Of a stretch of 38,070 nucleotides of DNA, positions 10,740-20,273 are shown piece by piece. This DNA comes from Clostridiales bacterium (GTDB taxonomy: Bacteria > Bacillota > Clostridia > Lutisporales > Lutisporaceae): positions 1 to 38,070 of the forward strand of contig JAAYMO010000234.1 in NCBI GenBank assembly GCA_012521375.1. The letters run 5' to 3'. Within the stretch, counting starts at the first letter, position 1; the number at the start of each line of letters is the position of its first letter. The notes under the pieces are model-generated. The model had not been told where the DNA came from and did no database searches. It saw nothing but the letters and a program-made list of their open reading frames with translations. Both the position numbers and the translations under genes were made by a program.

Positions 10740-10955
10740 TCTGTTCCCCTACCTAAAAGCACTGCCATATTTAAAAAAAATTAACCCTACTGTGCTTTAT
10801 TACTGGAATTCCCAGAGTTCCATCTTGCAATGATTTATTTGCCTGAAAGTTTCTATAAAGTTTTGGCGTCCTTTATATTGCCCCTTCGGCTATTCTTATA
10901 AATCCACCTAAATTGTGAATTTATTGAATATCTCTCACTACAATCATCTGGAATA
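10735..10955 (-). ncRNA. Glycine riboswitch (aptamer I well conserved; aptamer II probable, degenerate)
   Basis: Minus strand: CCAGA...GTGAGAGATATTC...AATAGCCGAAGGGGCAATATAAAGGACGCCAAAACTTTATAGAAACTTTCAGGCAAA...GGAACTCTGG (P1 CCAGA/TCTGG), then AAAGCACAGTAGGGTTAA...GGCAGTGCTTTTAGGTAGGGGAACAGAGAAC. Confidence 0.85.
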
Positions 10956-11117
10956 ATATTCAATTTTATAGATGCTATTAAAACTATTCGAAAAAATAGT
11001 ATTATAAATAGTATAATAGGTCAATTGGATTATACTCCTGCTGAATCAAATTAGGCAATTTGCTATGTGTTTATCAAAACATCATAAAAGCTAATAAAAC
11101 AATACTGTTTAAGTCAG

Positions 11118-12137
11118 TTATTTTTCTTTTTCAGTTTCATCTCCATCTATAACATTGATAAATATTCTCTTCGATATTCCACCATTTACAGGCTTTATAT
11201 ATATATATTCATTACCTGAATTTCCTGCATAAAGATGCTTTATATCATTATTTAATCTAACTAGACTACTTTCCCTATCCCAACTTAATAAAAGCTTAGA
11301 ATCTGATATTTCAATAGGCACACTCTCATCTCCAATAATGGCAATATGTTCTCCTTTATTCATATTAAGTTTTTCTAAAGGTAATGTAATATTTCCCCAT
11401 TTATCAGATTGATAAGGTATATAATAAGTAACAATTTTACTCATATCTTGATCATCATTTTTTTCAACATAGTTATTAGGAACAAGGCGTGTTTCTTTTA
11501 TAGCTCCGTCGACTACTTCAATCTTTCCGCCTGCTACATAGTTTTGTTCAAAGTAAGTTAAAAATCTATTATCTTTGTAGCTTATTATTCTATAATGGAT
11601 ATATTTCCCCTCATCATTTTTCGATGAAATTATTATTATTGAAGATCTATTTTCAGGGAAGCCAATAATATGGACAGGAAGTGGTCTGCTACTGTTTTCA
11701 AACATGCTGCTATATACCATCTCAAAATCACCATTATTTATCGGACTCCATATTACTGCTAATAAATTGTTATCTTTTTGATAGGGCTTATTAATTTTGA
11801 AAAAATGAAGCCATTGATATATATTTTCTTCCTCAAACTTTAACATTTGTTGTGATACAGGCTCACCCATGGATACCATTTTATCTCTCACAAAACTATT
11901 TTTATTGTATTTATAAATAGCACCAATTAAAAACAACAAGAAGCATATACCTAATACAGAATATTTTAAACATAATTTATAATTGAGAGATTTAATAGGT
12001 ATTGGTTTTCTTCCCTTTTCCAAATTATAATGTACATCCTTGTTGAAATTTGCATAAGGGAAGCTAGAAAAAAATTTATTAGCATCTTTTTTGGCTCGTA
12101 AAAGGAGTTTTTCCATATCATCTTTATCTTTTCTCAT
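11118..12137 (-). CDS. Single-pass membrane protein, probable regulatory partner of the adjacent ECF sigma factor
   Basis: 339 aa, one TM near residue 55-72, 4-bp overlap with the sigma gene; no recognised domain. Confidence 0.6.
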   Translation of the reverse strand: MRKDKDDMEKLLLRAKKDANKFFSSFPYANFNKDVHYNLEKGRKPIPIKSLNYKLCLKYSVLGICFLLFLIGAIYKYNKNSFVRDKMVSMGEPVSQQMLKFEEENIYQWLHFFKINKPYQKDNNLLAVIWSPINNGDFEMVYSSMFENSSRPLPVHIIGFPENRSSIIIISSKNDEGKYIHYRIISYKDNRFLTYFEQNYVAGGKIEVVDGAIKETRLVPNNYVEKNDDQDMSKIVTYYIPYQSDKWGNITLPLEKLNMNKGEHIAIIGDESVPIEISDSKLLLSWDRESSLVRLNNDIKHLYAGNSGNEYIYIKPVNGGISKRIFINVIDGDETEKEK

Positions 12138-12682
12138 ATATTCTCCTCCTTAGATATAAGCTTTCTCAGCTTTTCTCTCCCCCTATGCAAACGAACTTTT
12201 ACATTGCTTTCACTAATTCTTAAAATATCTGCTATTTCTGCAACAGTAAAATCCTCAAAATAATAAAGGCTTATAGGAAGCCTGTATTTTCTTGGAAGAT
12301 CCATCACAAACCTGAATATCTGGCTTCCTTCTACCTCTTCCAACATTCTACTGGCTTCCCTTAAAGATTTATTATAATCATTCACAACACCGACTGTAAT
12401 AAACTTTCTAAAAGCTGCGGACTTAAGATAATCTTTGCATAAATTAGAAGTTATTCTGCATATCCATGTATAGTAACTGCATTCTCCTCTAAACTTATCT
12501 AAATTATAATATACTCTAATGAATACTTCTTGATAAATATCTTCCGCTTGATGTATATCTCTTAAATAGTAATAAGCAATCTTCATTACCTGGCTTCCAA
12601 ATCTTCGCATTAAATACTCCAGCTGTTCCTTCTTATTGTCGTAACTATTCCATTGCTTTTCAGCATATTCTTTCATATTCAT
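12134..12682 (-). CDS. ECF-subfamily RNA polymerase sigma-70 factor
   Basis: Region 2 DIYQEVFIRVYYNLDKFRGECSYYTWICRITSNLCKDYLK; region 4 LPISLYYFEDFTVAEIADILRISESNVKVRLHRGREKLRKL. Confidence 0.95.
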   Translation of the reverse strand: MNMKEYAEKQWNSYDNKKEQLEYLMRRFGSQVMKIAYYYLRDIHQAEDIYQEVFIRVYYNLDKFRGECSYYTWICRITSNLCKDYLKSAAFRKFITVGVVNDYNKSLREASRMLEEVEGSQIFRFVMDLPRKYRLPISLYYFEDFTVAEIADILRISESNVKVRLHRGREKLRKLISKEENI

Positions 12683-12713
12683 CTCTCCAGTATATCCACA
12701 TGTCTAGCTTATT

Positions 12714-13661
12714 TTATGCCCTTATCTCTTGTCGCATAAAATATATATAAGAAATTGTAAAACAGATCATGTTTATTGCAATTAAGCTTATAAAGTGAGG
12801 CCAAATAATCATTAAGCTTTGTGAAAAAGGCAATGCACTCGGTATGGCTCCTATTAGCTGCTCCTGAGAAATAAAGCCTAATGATCTAACCCCTGGGTTT
12901 AGAAGTGTTAGTGTTGCTTCATTATAAAGAGTTGCAGGTGATATTCTATTTAAATACAATTTCATTTTACTGTTTTTTAAAACAATATCAAGTGTAGATG
13001 AATTGCTTAGAGGATATAGAAAATCTGCCAAAACATTTATCAAAAGTCCTAGAAATATTGATAAAAACAACCATACAGCTACAACTGCAAGGGCAGAAGT
13101 TGCGGTCTGTTTAAACAGGATTGAAAACAATTGTGATAAAGCAAGCCAAAATGACATATAAAATATGGTCAATAACAAATATGTGAATATCCTAAATAGT
13201 TCATCGAAAGTAGGAGGTACTCCTGTCATGATAATACCTAAAGCTCCTATGGCAATCCCTAAAACAAAAACCATTAGAGCTATTATCGTAACCCCTGCTA
13301 GGAATTTCCCATTGATTATTGAATCCCTGGCTATTGGCTGTGCCATTAGCCTGCTTAAAGAACCTCTGTTCCTCTCCCCATTTATTGAATCAAAACCAAG
13401 AGCTAATCCAACAAAGGGTCCCAAAAACGACATAAATGATATAAATGACGGAACAGAACCACTGGAAGTGGTAAAAAGTCTCAAAAATATGAATGTATCG
13501 CTTTCTTGTTTTCCTATAGCTTCTACTATTCCTTTTCCAGCGGCAAAAATACTCGAAAGTCCTGTAATTGCAATAATAAATAACACTATCAAGAATCTTT
13601 TGCTATGAAGATGATCTGCTAGTTCTTTTTTATACAAAATCCATAAGCCGCTTTTGTTCAT
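12714..13661 (-). CDS. ABC-2 type transporter permease
   Basis: MNKSGLWILYKKELADHLHSKRFLIVLF..., ERNRGSLSRLMAQPIARDSIINGKFLAG; start at 13661 fits the SD GAAAGGAG and removes the overlap with the upstream ATPase gene. Confidence 0.9.
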   Translation of the reverse strand: MNKSGLWILYKKELADHLHSKRFLIVLFIIAITGLSSIFAAGKGIVEAIGKQESDTFIFLRLFTTSSGSVPSFISFMSFLGPFVGLALGFDSINGERNRGSLSRLMAQPIARDSIINGKFLAGVTIIALMVFVLGIAIGALGIIMTGVPPTFDELFRIFTYLLLTIFYMSFWLALSQLFSILFKQTATSALAVVAVWLFLSIFLGLLINVLADFLYPLSNSSTLDIVLKNSKMKLYLNRISPATLYNEATLTLLNPGVRSLGFISQEQLIGAIPSALPFSQSLMIIWPHFISLIAINMICFTISYIYFMRQEIRA

Positions 13662-13665
13662 TTTT

Positions 13666-14607
13666 TCACTCCTTTCCGGCAAAATACCTGCTGTAAATAT
13701 CATCTAGTTCTCTTCCCCTTTGTTTTAAATATCGAATTTCATAATCATTTTGACTTAGAACCTTAACAAGATCCTTTCGAACCTCTTCATGAGATTGAAT
13801 AATAATCTTTCCTTCAATTATTTTTATATCAGTTATCCCATTTATTGAATTTAACAACTTCTTCACTCTATCATCTAAAGGTAGAATCTCTATTTCCAGT
13901 GTAAGAGGCTCATCTGAAAAAACCTTTTCTCCTAAAGTTTCTATAGGCCCTTTTGCTAATAAATTACCTTTTACAAATATACCTACCCGATCACATATTT
14001 TTTGAATTTGATGCAAGAGATGAGAAGATATAAGTATAGTTCTATTATCTTTTTTGGAAAGTTCCATGATCAAATCAAGCATTTCTTTAACACCTTCGGG
14101 GTCAAGCCCTAGTGTCGGTTCGTCCAATATGATTATCTTTGGTTCTTTCATGAGGATATCTGCTATCCCAAGCCTTTGTTTCATTCCCCTGGAATAAGCT
14201 CCAACCTTTTTGTCTCCTACATCTAATAATTTTACTCTCTCTAACAATCTTTCAATTCTCTCTTCAATGGTATAATGATCCAGACCATTTAATTGTCCAA
14301 TAAATCTAAGATTTTCCCTTCCAGTCATATCTTCATAAAAACCGACATGATCTGGCAAATAGCCTACAATTCTTTTAACTTGAAGTGTTTCTTTGGTTGC
14401 ATCGTAACCATTCACTTCAGCGACACCTTTAGTGGGTTCCGTCAATCCAAGAAGCATGAGAAGGGTTGTTGTTTTACCCGCTCCATTAGGCCCTAAAAGC
14501 CCAAAAACTTCTCCTTCGTATATTTCTAAATTCAAATTGTTAACTGCAGTAAAATCACCGTATTTTTTTGTAAGCTCTCTGATTTTTATTATTATATTAT
14601 CCTTCAT
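13666..14607 (-). CDS. ABC transporter ATP-binding protein
   Basis: Walker A GPNGAGKTT, signature YSRGMKQRLGIADIL, Walker B IIILDEPTLGLDP. Confidence 0.97.
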   Translation of the reverse strand: MKDNIIIKIRELTKKYGDFTAVNNLNLEIYEGEVFGLLGPNGAGKTTTLLMLLGLTEPTKGVAEVNGYDATKETLQVKRIVGYLPDHVGFYEDMTGRENLRFIGQLNGLDHYTIEERIERLLERVKLLDVGDKKVGAYSRGMKQRLGIADILMKEPKIIILDEPTLGLDPEGVKEMLDLIMELSKKDNRTILISSHLLHQIQKICDRVGIFVKGNLLAKGPIETLGEKVFSDEPLTLEIEILPLDDRVKKLLNSINGITDIKIIEGKIIIQSHEEVRKDLVKVLSQNDYEIRYLKQRGRELDDIYSRYFAGKE

Positions 14608-14609
14608 AG

Positions 14610-15794
14610 TTACCGTCTCCCATAGGTTTTAAATATCTTATATAATCCAAAAGCCAATAAAGCAATAACGCCTATTGCTACTAACCCCCATAAAGTTGAT
14701 GTCTTAACCATCACTCTTATTTCGGCAGAACTAGTAACCTCTGGGGTTTTAGCAGATATCTCTACCACATAATCTCCTACAAGAGCTTTTTCATCTGGTA
14801 TTATGGTAGTTTTAATAGTTTCACTTTCTCCTGCAGCAATAACATCAATATTCTCTTTGTCAAATTCAACCTCCCACCCGCTAGGTTGCCATGATGATAA
14901 TTTTATATTTCTCAATTCTGTACTTCCAGTATTTTCTATAACAATATCTATGGTTTCTTTTCTTCCAGCAGTTGTCTCTGCGTTTAACCTACCTGTTACC
15001 GTAGTTACCTTCATTCCATAGGTACCTGTTATAATTACCTTAACATCTGTTCTTAGTATTTCGCCACTGGAGACTGCAGCAATAGGGATTGTATACTCAC
15101 CAGCAGTTATAGTGGCAGGCGGTTTTATTTCTACTTCCAAATTTGCTGTTCCATTGGCTTCTATGGGAATACTAGCAATCTCTTTGCTGTCATATTTTTC
15201 AGTAAATTTTACCTGCCATCCTCTATCCACTTCAGCTCCTAAACTATAGGTTTGCGAATCATTTTTATTGTTCTTTATCTTCAACTCATATTTAAAGCTT
15301 GTATTACTTGATCCTTTTAATTCTTTATAGTTTGTTTCTATATCTCCCTTGTTTTCAATATCTGACTTTATAGTATATCTCATATTCAATCTATCACTAT
15401 AGCCACCGGAAGAAGCCTCCAAAACTACAGTATAATCGCCTTCTTCAGCTTCCTTTGGAACTTTAACATTCAAATATATAATGGCATTATCTTTAGTTAC
15501 ATGAACTCTGTCAATTATTCTTCCTCCACCTTCTAAGTATGCCTCCCAGTTTTCAGGCATGGATAGTATTTTCATTTCTATTTCTCTTCCGATACCGGTA
15601 GTATTTGATACAGTAATCGCTGTTTCAATATTTTCCCCTGGTTTTACCACTATACTGGGGTATGTAGTATAGATAGATATCCCCCCTGCTGCCGATACCT
15701 CCACAGCTAAAAATAAAAACATGATCATTAATGCTAATGAAAGATGTTTTCTGTTAATACGTTTCTTATTCATAACTATTTCCATCCTCCTCAT
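14610..15794 (-). CDS. NEW3-domain (COG1470-like) exported membrane-anchored protein
   Basis: Signal peptide, repeated Ig-like NEW3 patterns (GYSDRLNMRYTI..., NTGSTELRNIKLSSWQPSGWEVEFD), C-terminal TM. Start may be MNKKRINRKH. Confidence 0.8.
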   Translation of the reverse strand: MRRMEIVMNKKRINRKHLSLALMIMFLFLAVEVSAAGGISIYTTYPSIVVKPGENIETAITVSNTTGIGREIEMKILSMPENWEAYLEGGGRIIDRVHVTKDNAIIYLNVKVPKEAEEGDYTVVLEASSGGYSDRLNMRYTIKSDIENKGDIETNYKELKGSSNTSFKYELKIKNNKNDSQTYSLGAEVDRGWQVKFTEKYDSKEIASIPIEANGTANLEVEIKPPATITAGEYTIPIAAVSSGEILRTDVKVIITGTYGMKVTTVTGRLNAETTAGRKETIDIVIENTGSTELRNIKLSSWQPSGWEVEFDKENIDVIAAGESETIKTTIIPDEKALVGDYVVEISAKTPEVTSSAEIRVMVKTSTLWGLVAIGVIALLAFGLYKIFKTYGRR

Positions 15795-15939
15795 TTTTGT
15801 CTTCTATAAAATTGACGACACTCAAAAACATAAGGTTACAAATGGATATAAATTTTTTTATTATATTACGTCTCTATTGCATAAATAGGAATATTAATGT
15901 TATCCTGAACATGATAAATATAATGTAAAGGAGTAAGCC

Positions 15940-17127
15940 ATGAACATAGATAAAGCAAAGGAATTGGTATTAAAAGCTGGCATCAAGCTTATGAAAAGCG
16001 GACTTATTGTAGGCACATGGGGAAATGTAAGCTGTAGGATAGATGATAAGTACTTTGCAGTAACACCAAGTGGAAGGAGTTATGATACCCTTACCTCAGA
16101 TGATATTGTAGTTGTTAATATATGGAATGGAAGTTATAGTGGTAATATAAAGCCCTCCTCTGAAAAAAACATACATGCTGAAGTATATAAGTTATTTCCT
16201 GAAGTAAATTTTGTGATTCACACTCATCAAGAATATGCTTCCATAATAAGCTCTTCTTCATTAGATAAAATTAGATTAGAAAAGCATTATCCCTATATTG
16301 GTAATGAAATACCCTTTGCAGATTATGCATTGCCAGGCACAGATGCTCTGAAAAATAACGTCATTAAAACATTAAGAGAATCAAAGGCTAAAACAGTCAT
16401 ATTGAAAAATCATGGGGTCCTTTGTTTGGGAACTGATTTTGAAGAAGCATTCTCAATAGCTTTTGAACTAGAAAAAGCATGCAATGATATCATAATAAGC
16501 CGATATCTAAAACTGAGTGGAAAAAATGAATTTAATGCTGAAGAGATGATAAAGTTTTCTCTTTCTTTCAAGGGTAAGGTTATTAAAGACATTGATTCCA
16601 AAACAGAAATCTTATATACAAATTGTAAAAGAACTGAAAATAGCATTATTGCCTATGGTAATAATACTGGCATTAAGGTAGTAGATGAATTAGAAGCAGA
16701 AATGTCCGGTGAAATAAAAGTTTATTATAGTATTTTAAAAAAGTATAATGATGTAAATAATATACTATTAATAAATACGCCAGCAATAGAAACCCTATGT
16801 CACTATGATATAGAATTGAAACCCCTTTTGGACGACTTTGCACAAATTGCATGTACTGGTGCAAAAATTATCCCTTTTGATCCAGATTATATAGTTAATG
16901 CACTCACAGAATCACTGGTAGTGCTTTTACAAAATATAGGGGCCTTGTGTTGTGGCAGAAATGAAATAGAAGCAAACACAGTAGCTATGATCACTCAAAA
17001 AAATTGCAAAGCTTTTATAGGCGCATCATTGTTTGGTGAATTAGACTTTATCAATCCAACGGAATGCATAACCATGTATAATAATTATTTAAACAACTAT
17101 TCGAAATTGGATGAAGTAAACAAATAA
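15940..17127 (+). CDS. Class II aldolase/adducin family protein with a second, degenerate aldolase-like domain
   Basis: Domain 1: GTWGNVSCRI, HTHQEYA, LKNHGVLCLG. Domain 2 aligns by eye but has INTPAIE and LQNIGALCCG. Confidence 0.82.
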   Translation: MNIDKAKELVLKAGIKLMKSGLIVGTWGNVSCRIDDKYFAVTPSGRSYDTLTSDDIVVVNIWNGSYSGNIKPSSEKNIHAEVYKLFPEVNFVIHTHQEYASIISSSSLDKIRLEKHYPYIGNEIPFADYALPGTDALKNNVIKTLRESKAKTVILKNHGVLCLGTDFEEAFSIAFELEKACNDIIISRYLKLSGKNEFNAEEMIKFSLSFKGKVIKDIDSKTEILYTNCKRTENSIIAYGNNTGIKVVDELEAEMSGEIKVYYSILKKYNDVNNILLINTPAIETLCHYDIELKPLLDDFAQIACTGAKIIPFDPDYIVNALTESLVVLLQNIGALCCGRNEIEANTVAMITQKNCKAFIGASLFGELDFINPTECITMYNNYLNNYSKLDEVNK

Positions 17128-17132
17128 TATGA

Positions 17133-18083
17133 TCATTTCAGCTTTTCTGCTATTGATAAATAATCTTCAATATTTTTTAGGTTTTCATCTTTATACCTTG
17201 ATAGATACTTAATCAATGCTTCTGAATTCTTCCCTTTCACATCCCATTTAAATGAAGCAATATTAAGATCTATTTTATTATAGTAAGCTTTAAAAATATG
17301 TCCTATATTAGCCCCTCTGGTTTCTTTTCCAATAAGTTCTACTTTATCCTTTAAGTTTTCTTTTAGTGTAAGTGCCAACATTTCAGAGCCAAAACCACTT
17401 CCTTCATCAAGAAAAATAAATATCTTTTGAAAATCAAAATAAAAGTCATCTGATTTAAATTCATGTCTCGAATTTGAGAATTCTATAGAAGCAATTAGCA
17501 TTCCTCCTGGCAGTAAATCATCAGCAATGCTTATCACTTCAGCATAGTTACCCATATAATTGCCTCTCAAATCCAATATCAGATAATCTAATCCTTTAGT
17601 CTTATCTAGAGTTTTAAAAAATTTGTTTTCAGCATTTTCACCAAAACTGCTGAGTCTTATATAACATGTATTATTGTCTATTCTCTTTTTTGTGAATTTC
17701 ATCTTCCTATATAAAGTATATCTAAGTTTCCCTTGCATTAAATCTGCATAGCTGAAATCCGTCACTTCATCTCCTGTAAACTTTTTTGAATAATCGATAA
17801 GTCTTTTAATCTCTGCTTTGGTTGTAAATATCTTGTTCAATATGTTTTTCTTTAAATTTATATATTCGCTATTTGACAGCGCATTACTATAAAGATAATT
17901 TTTTTCGAAATCCCTTATGATACTTTTGGCATCTGAAGCAACAACAATTCCGAAATAGCTAAATAATGAAAATCTATATACTATAAATAGTATTAAGACT
18001 GTAAATATAAATAACATGGGTCTTTTTTTCTTAATAACTATGGTTTTGTCATCAATTGCTGTTTTATCCCTCACAGATTCCAC
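17133..18083 (-). CDS. S41 (C-terminal processing protease) family homolog, probably catalytically inactive, N-terminal TM
   Basis: YLILDLRGNYMGNYAEVISIADDLLPGG...IFIFLDEGSGFGSEMLALTLKENLKDKVELIGKETRGANIGH aligns with the S41 core. Confidence 0.75.
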   Translation of the reverse strand: MESVRDKTAIDDKTIVIKKKRPMLFIFTVLILFIVYRFSLFSYFGIVVASDAKSIIRDFEKNYLYSNALSNSEYINLKKNILNKIFTTKAEIKRLIDYSKKFTGDEVTDFSYADLMQGKLRYTLYRKMKFTKKRIDNNTCYIRLSSFGENAENKFFKTLDKTKGLDYLILDLRGNYMGNYAEVISIADDLLPGGMLIASIEFSNSRHEFKSDDFYFDFQKIFIFLDEGSGFGSEMLALTLKENLKDKVELIGKETRGANIGHIFKAYYNKIDLNIASFKWDVKGKNSEALIKYLSRYKDENLKNIEDYLSIAEKLK

Positions 18084-18149
18084 CTTCCGCTAATAAAAGT
18101 ATACATTTTAATTATTTGCCTATTTGCCATTTATTAATCAAAATTTTAA

Positions 18150-18171
18150 TGCAGCATTTTATAATGCTGCA
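18150..18171 (-). terminator. Hairpin spanning the stop codon of the GH18 gene
   Basis: TGCAGCATT-TTAT-AATGCTGCA, perfect 9-bp stem; the TAA stop begins in the loop. Confidence 0.55.
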
Positions 18172-20204
18172 CTAAGTACTAAACTTATAACATTCCAGAC
18201 CGCAGGTTTCTCAAAGCCTTTTCTCCAGGAGGCTACTCCTGCAATGTCATATTTATTTGCTAATTGGACTTTCAACTTTATTGAGTTCTCGTCCTCCAAC
18301 CATATTCTATACAGAGAACCATCTTTCTTATATTCAGCATAATACTGGCCGCTTTCTTCATCCCATACCTTAATTGCATTATTGTCACGAATAGCTCTTT
18401 CTCCGGCCTCCATGGAAATTGCGCTTGATGTTACTACAGTCTTTCCATTTACATAGGTTTCCTTCCATAACCTTGTATAAAATGGTACTGCCAATATAAG
18501 CTTGTCCCTTGGAACTTCTTCAAGAATTTTTTCCAAACTATCCTCTACCCAGCTTAATTGCGCTACTGAACCGCTTATGGGACTTCCTTCCCAGTGTTGA
18601 TCATATCCCATCATTATTATATAATCTGCGTACTTGGATAGTTCTTTTCTGTTATAACACATAGACCAACTGGAATACTTATTTATGGGAGTTACATCAA
18701 CGGATACTGTAAGCCCCTTGGTTTTTGCTTTCACTGATAGCTCCTTGATAAGCAATGTATACTCATCACTGTCTTCTGTTCTCATATTCTCAAAATCCAT
18801 GTTTATTCCGTCAACGTTGTATTTTAAACAAAGATCAATTATTTTATCCACCAGATTTTTTCTTTTAACTGGATCTGCTAACACCTTAGCTGTCATTTCT
18901 TTATTGAATTCATTGCCAAAAAGAGGCCATACTTCATAACCCTGTTCATGAGCCCAATTGGTATACTTTATATCTCCTTTATCCATAATGTTTATAGATT
19001 CATCCAGCAGCACAAACCAAGTGGGAGATATCACATTTAAGCCCTCAATCTTTTGTGCATCTGTCATGTCAGGAGTTTTTCTGTATATATAATCCCAGGT
19101 AAGATTTACTTTCTCACCTGTCCCCTCACTTCTGACTATACTATAGTCGCATGATGATTCATATACTGACAAATGTCCATTTCTATAAGTCATAAATAGT
19201 ATCTTTCTTATATTATATAGACTCTTTCTTAAAACTCCCCTTTCTACAGCTAGTTCATAGCTGACCTCTGCTACAGCTTTATACAAAGAATTCTGTATAA
19301 TGTGGACTCGAACTTCTCCCATATTTCTGTTTAAGTTTGAACTTTTTAATTCTAATATAACATTTTTCCGCTCGCCATTTAAAAGTCTTTCTTTACCAAT
19401 ACTATTTTCTATTACACCTTTTAAAGACTGATTTTTTTCATTTGCTGCTTTTATAATATTGGTCTCATATTCCTTTGCAAAATTGATTATATGAGACTTA
19501 TCAATATCAGATTTAATATTTATAAATCTATAGAACATGGCAGCAGCTTCTGCCCTTGAGGATGTGCCCTTTGAAGAAAAGCTTCCATCAGGCATTCCAT
19601 TGATTATCCCTGCTGATGAAACTTTATCTATGCTTTTTTTGTTTATATATCCTTCTTTTATATCATTAAAATATACAGGCTTGTCCACTATAAAGCTTTC
19701 AGGTAAAGCTTTGGATAATATAATGGCCATTTCCTCACGGGTGATTATCTTGTTGGGATAAAAATCTTTATCACTAAAATAATCCAACAATCCATAAGCT
19801 TTACCCCTATTGATGTAGGAATAAGCCCAATGGTTTGTGGGAATATCCGCATAGTTAATATACCTTTTAGAATCTTCTTTTAGATTCATAACCCTAACTA
19901 ACATAGTTATGAATTCGGATCTAGTGATAACCTTATCAGGCTTCATTGTTTTATCAACGAATCCATTAAGTATTTCCATATTGCTTAATTCCACCATATA
20001 CTTCTCTGCCCAATGTCCTTTTAAATCCTTGTAAACTTGATGATTTACTCCTGGTTGGAGCATCTCGGTTCTAAGTATTTCCGGATTGTCAACCATATAC
20101 GTATTATCCTCAGCCTTTGCAGTAGATAGTAGTGGTGAAGCTGCCAGTGTAAATACTAGAATAGTAATTATAATATATTTATACGGGTTCTTTTGAAAAC
20201 TCAT
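18159..20204 (-). CDS. SLH-domain-containing glycoside hydrolase family 18 protein
   Basis: SLH repeats (LKGHWAEKYMVELSNMEILNGF...; HWAYSYINRGKAYGLLDYF; GIINGMPDGSFSSKGTSSRAEAAAMFYRF) then GH18 (VDGINMDFENM, YADYIIMMGYDQHW, LAVPFYTRLW). Start MSFQ with SD GGAGGA. Confidence 0.93.
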   Translation of the reverse strand: MSFQKNPYKYIIITILVFTLAASPLLSTAKAEDNTYMVDNPEILRTEMLQPGVNHQVYKDLKGHWAEKYMVELSNMEILNGFVDKTMKPDKVITRSEFITMLVRVMNLKEDSKRYINYADIPTNHWAYSYINRGKAYGLLDYFSDKDFYPNKIITREEMAIILSKALPESFIVDKPVYFNDIKEGYINKKSIDKVSSAGIINGMPDGSFSSKGTSSRAEAAAMFYRFINIKSDIDKSHIINFAKEYETNIIKAANEKNQSLKGVIENSIGKERLLNGERKNVILELKSSNLNRNMGEVRVHIIQNSLYKAVAEVSYELAVERGVLRKSLYNIRKILFMTYRNGHLSVYESSCDYSIVRSEGTGEKVNLTWDYIYRKTPDMTDAQKIEGLNVISPTWFVLLDESINIMDKGDIKYTNWAHEQGYEVWPLFGNEFNKEMTAKVLADPVKRKNLVDKIIDLCLKYNVDGINMDFENMRTEDSDEYTLLIKELSVKAKTKGLTVSVDVTPINKYSSWSMCYNRKELSKYADYIIMMGYDQHWEGSPISGSVAQLSWVEDSLEKILEEVPRDKLILAVPFYTRLWKETYVNGKTVVTSSAISMEAGERAIRDNNAIKVWDEESGQYYAEYKKDGSLYRIWLEDENSIKLKVQLANKYDIAGVASWRKGFEKPAVWNVISLVLSAAL

Positions 20205-20273
20205 TTTGTCTCCTCCTTCAGATATATTATATATCATTATGTAAACTAACTTTAAGCGGAATATACTGGCATA

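Noticed and set aside
10615-10833. 72-aa plus-strand ORF
   Set aside because: Antisense to the glycine riboswitch, terminator and pseudogene; spurious.
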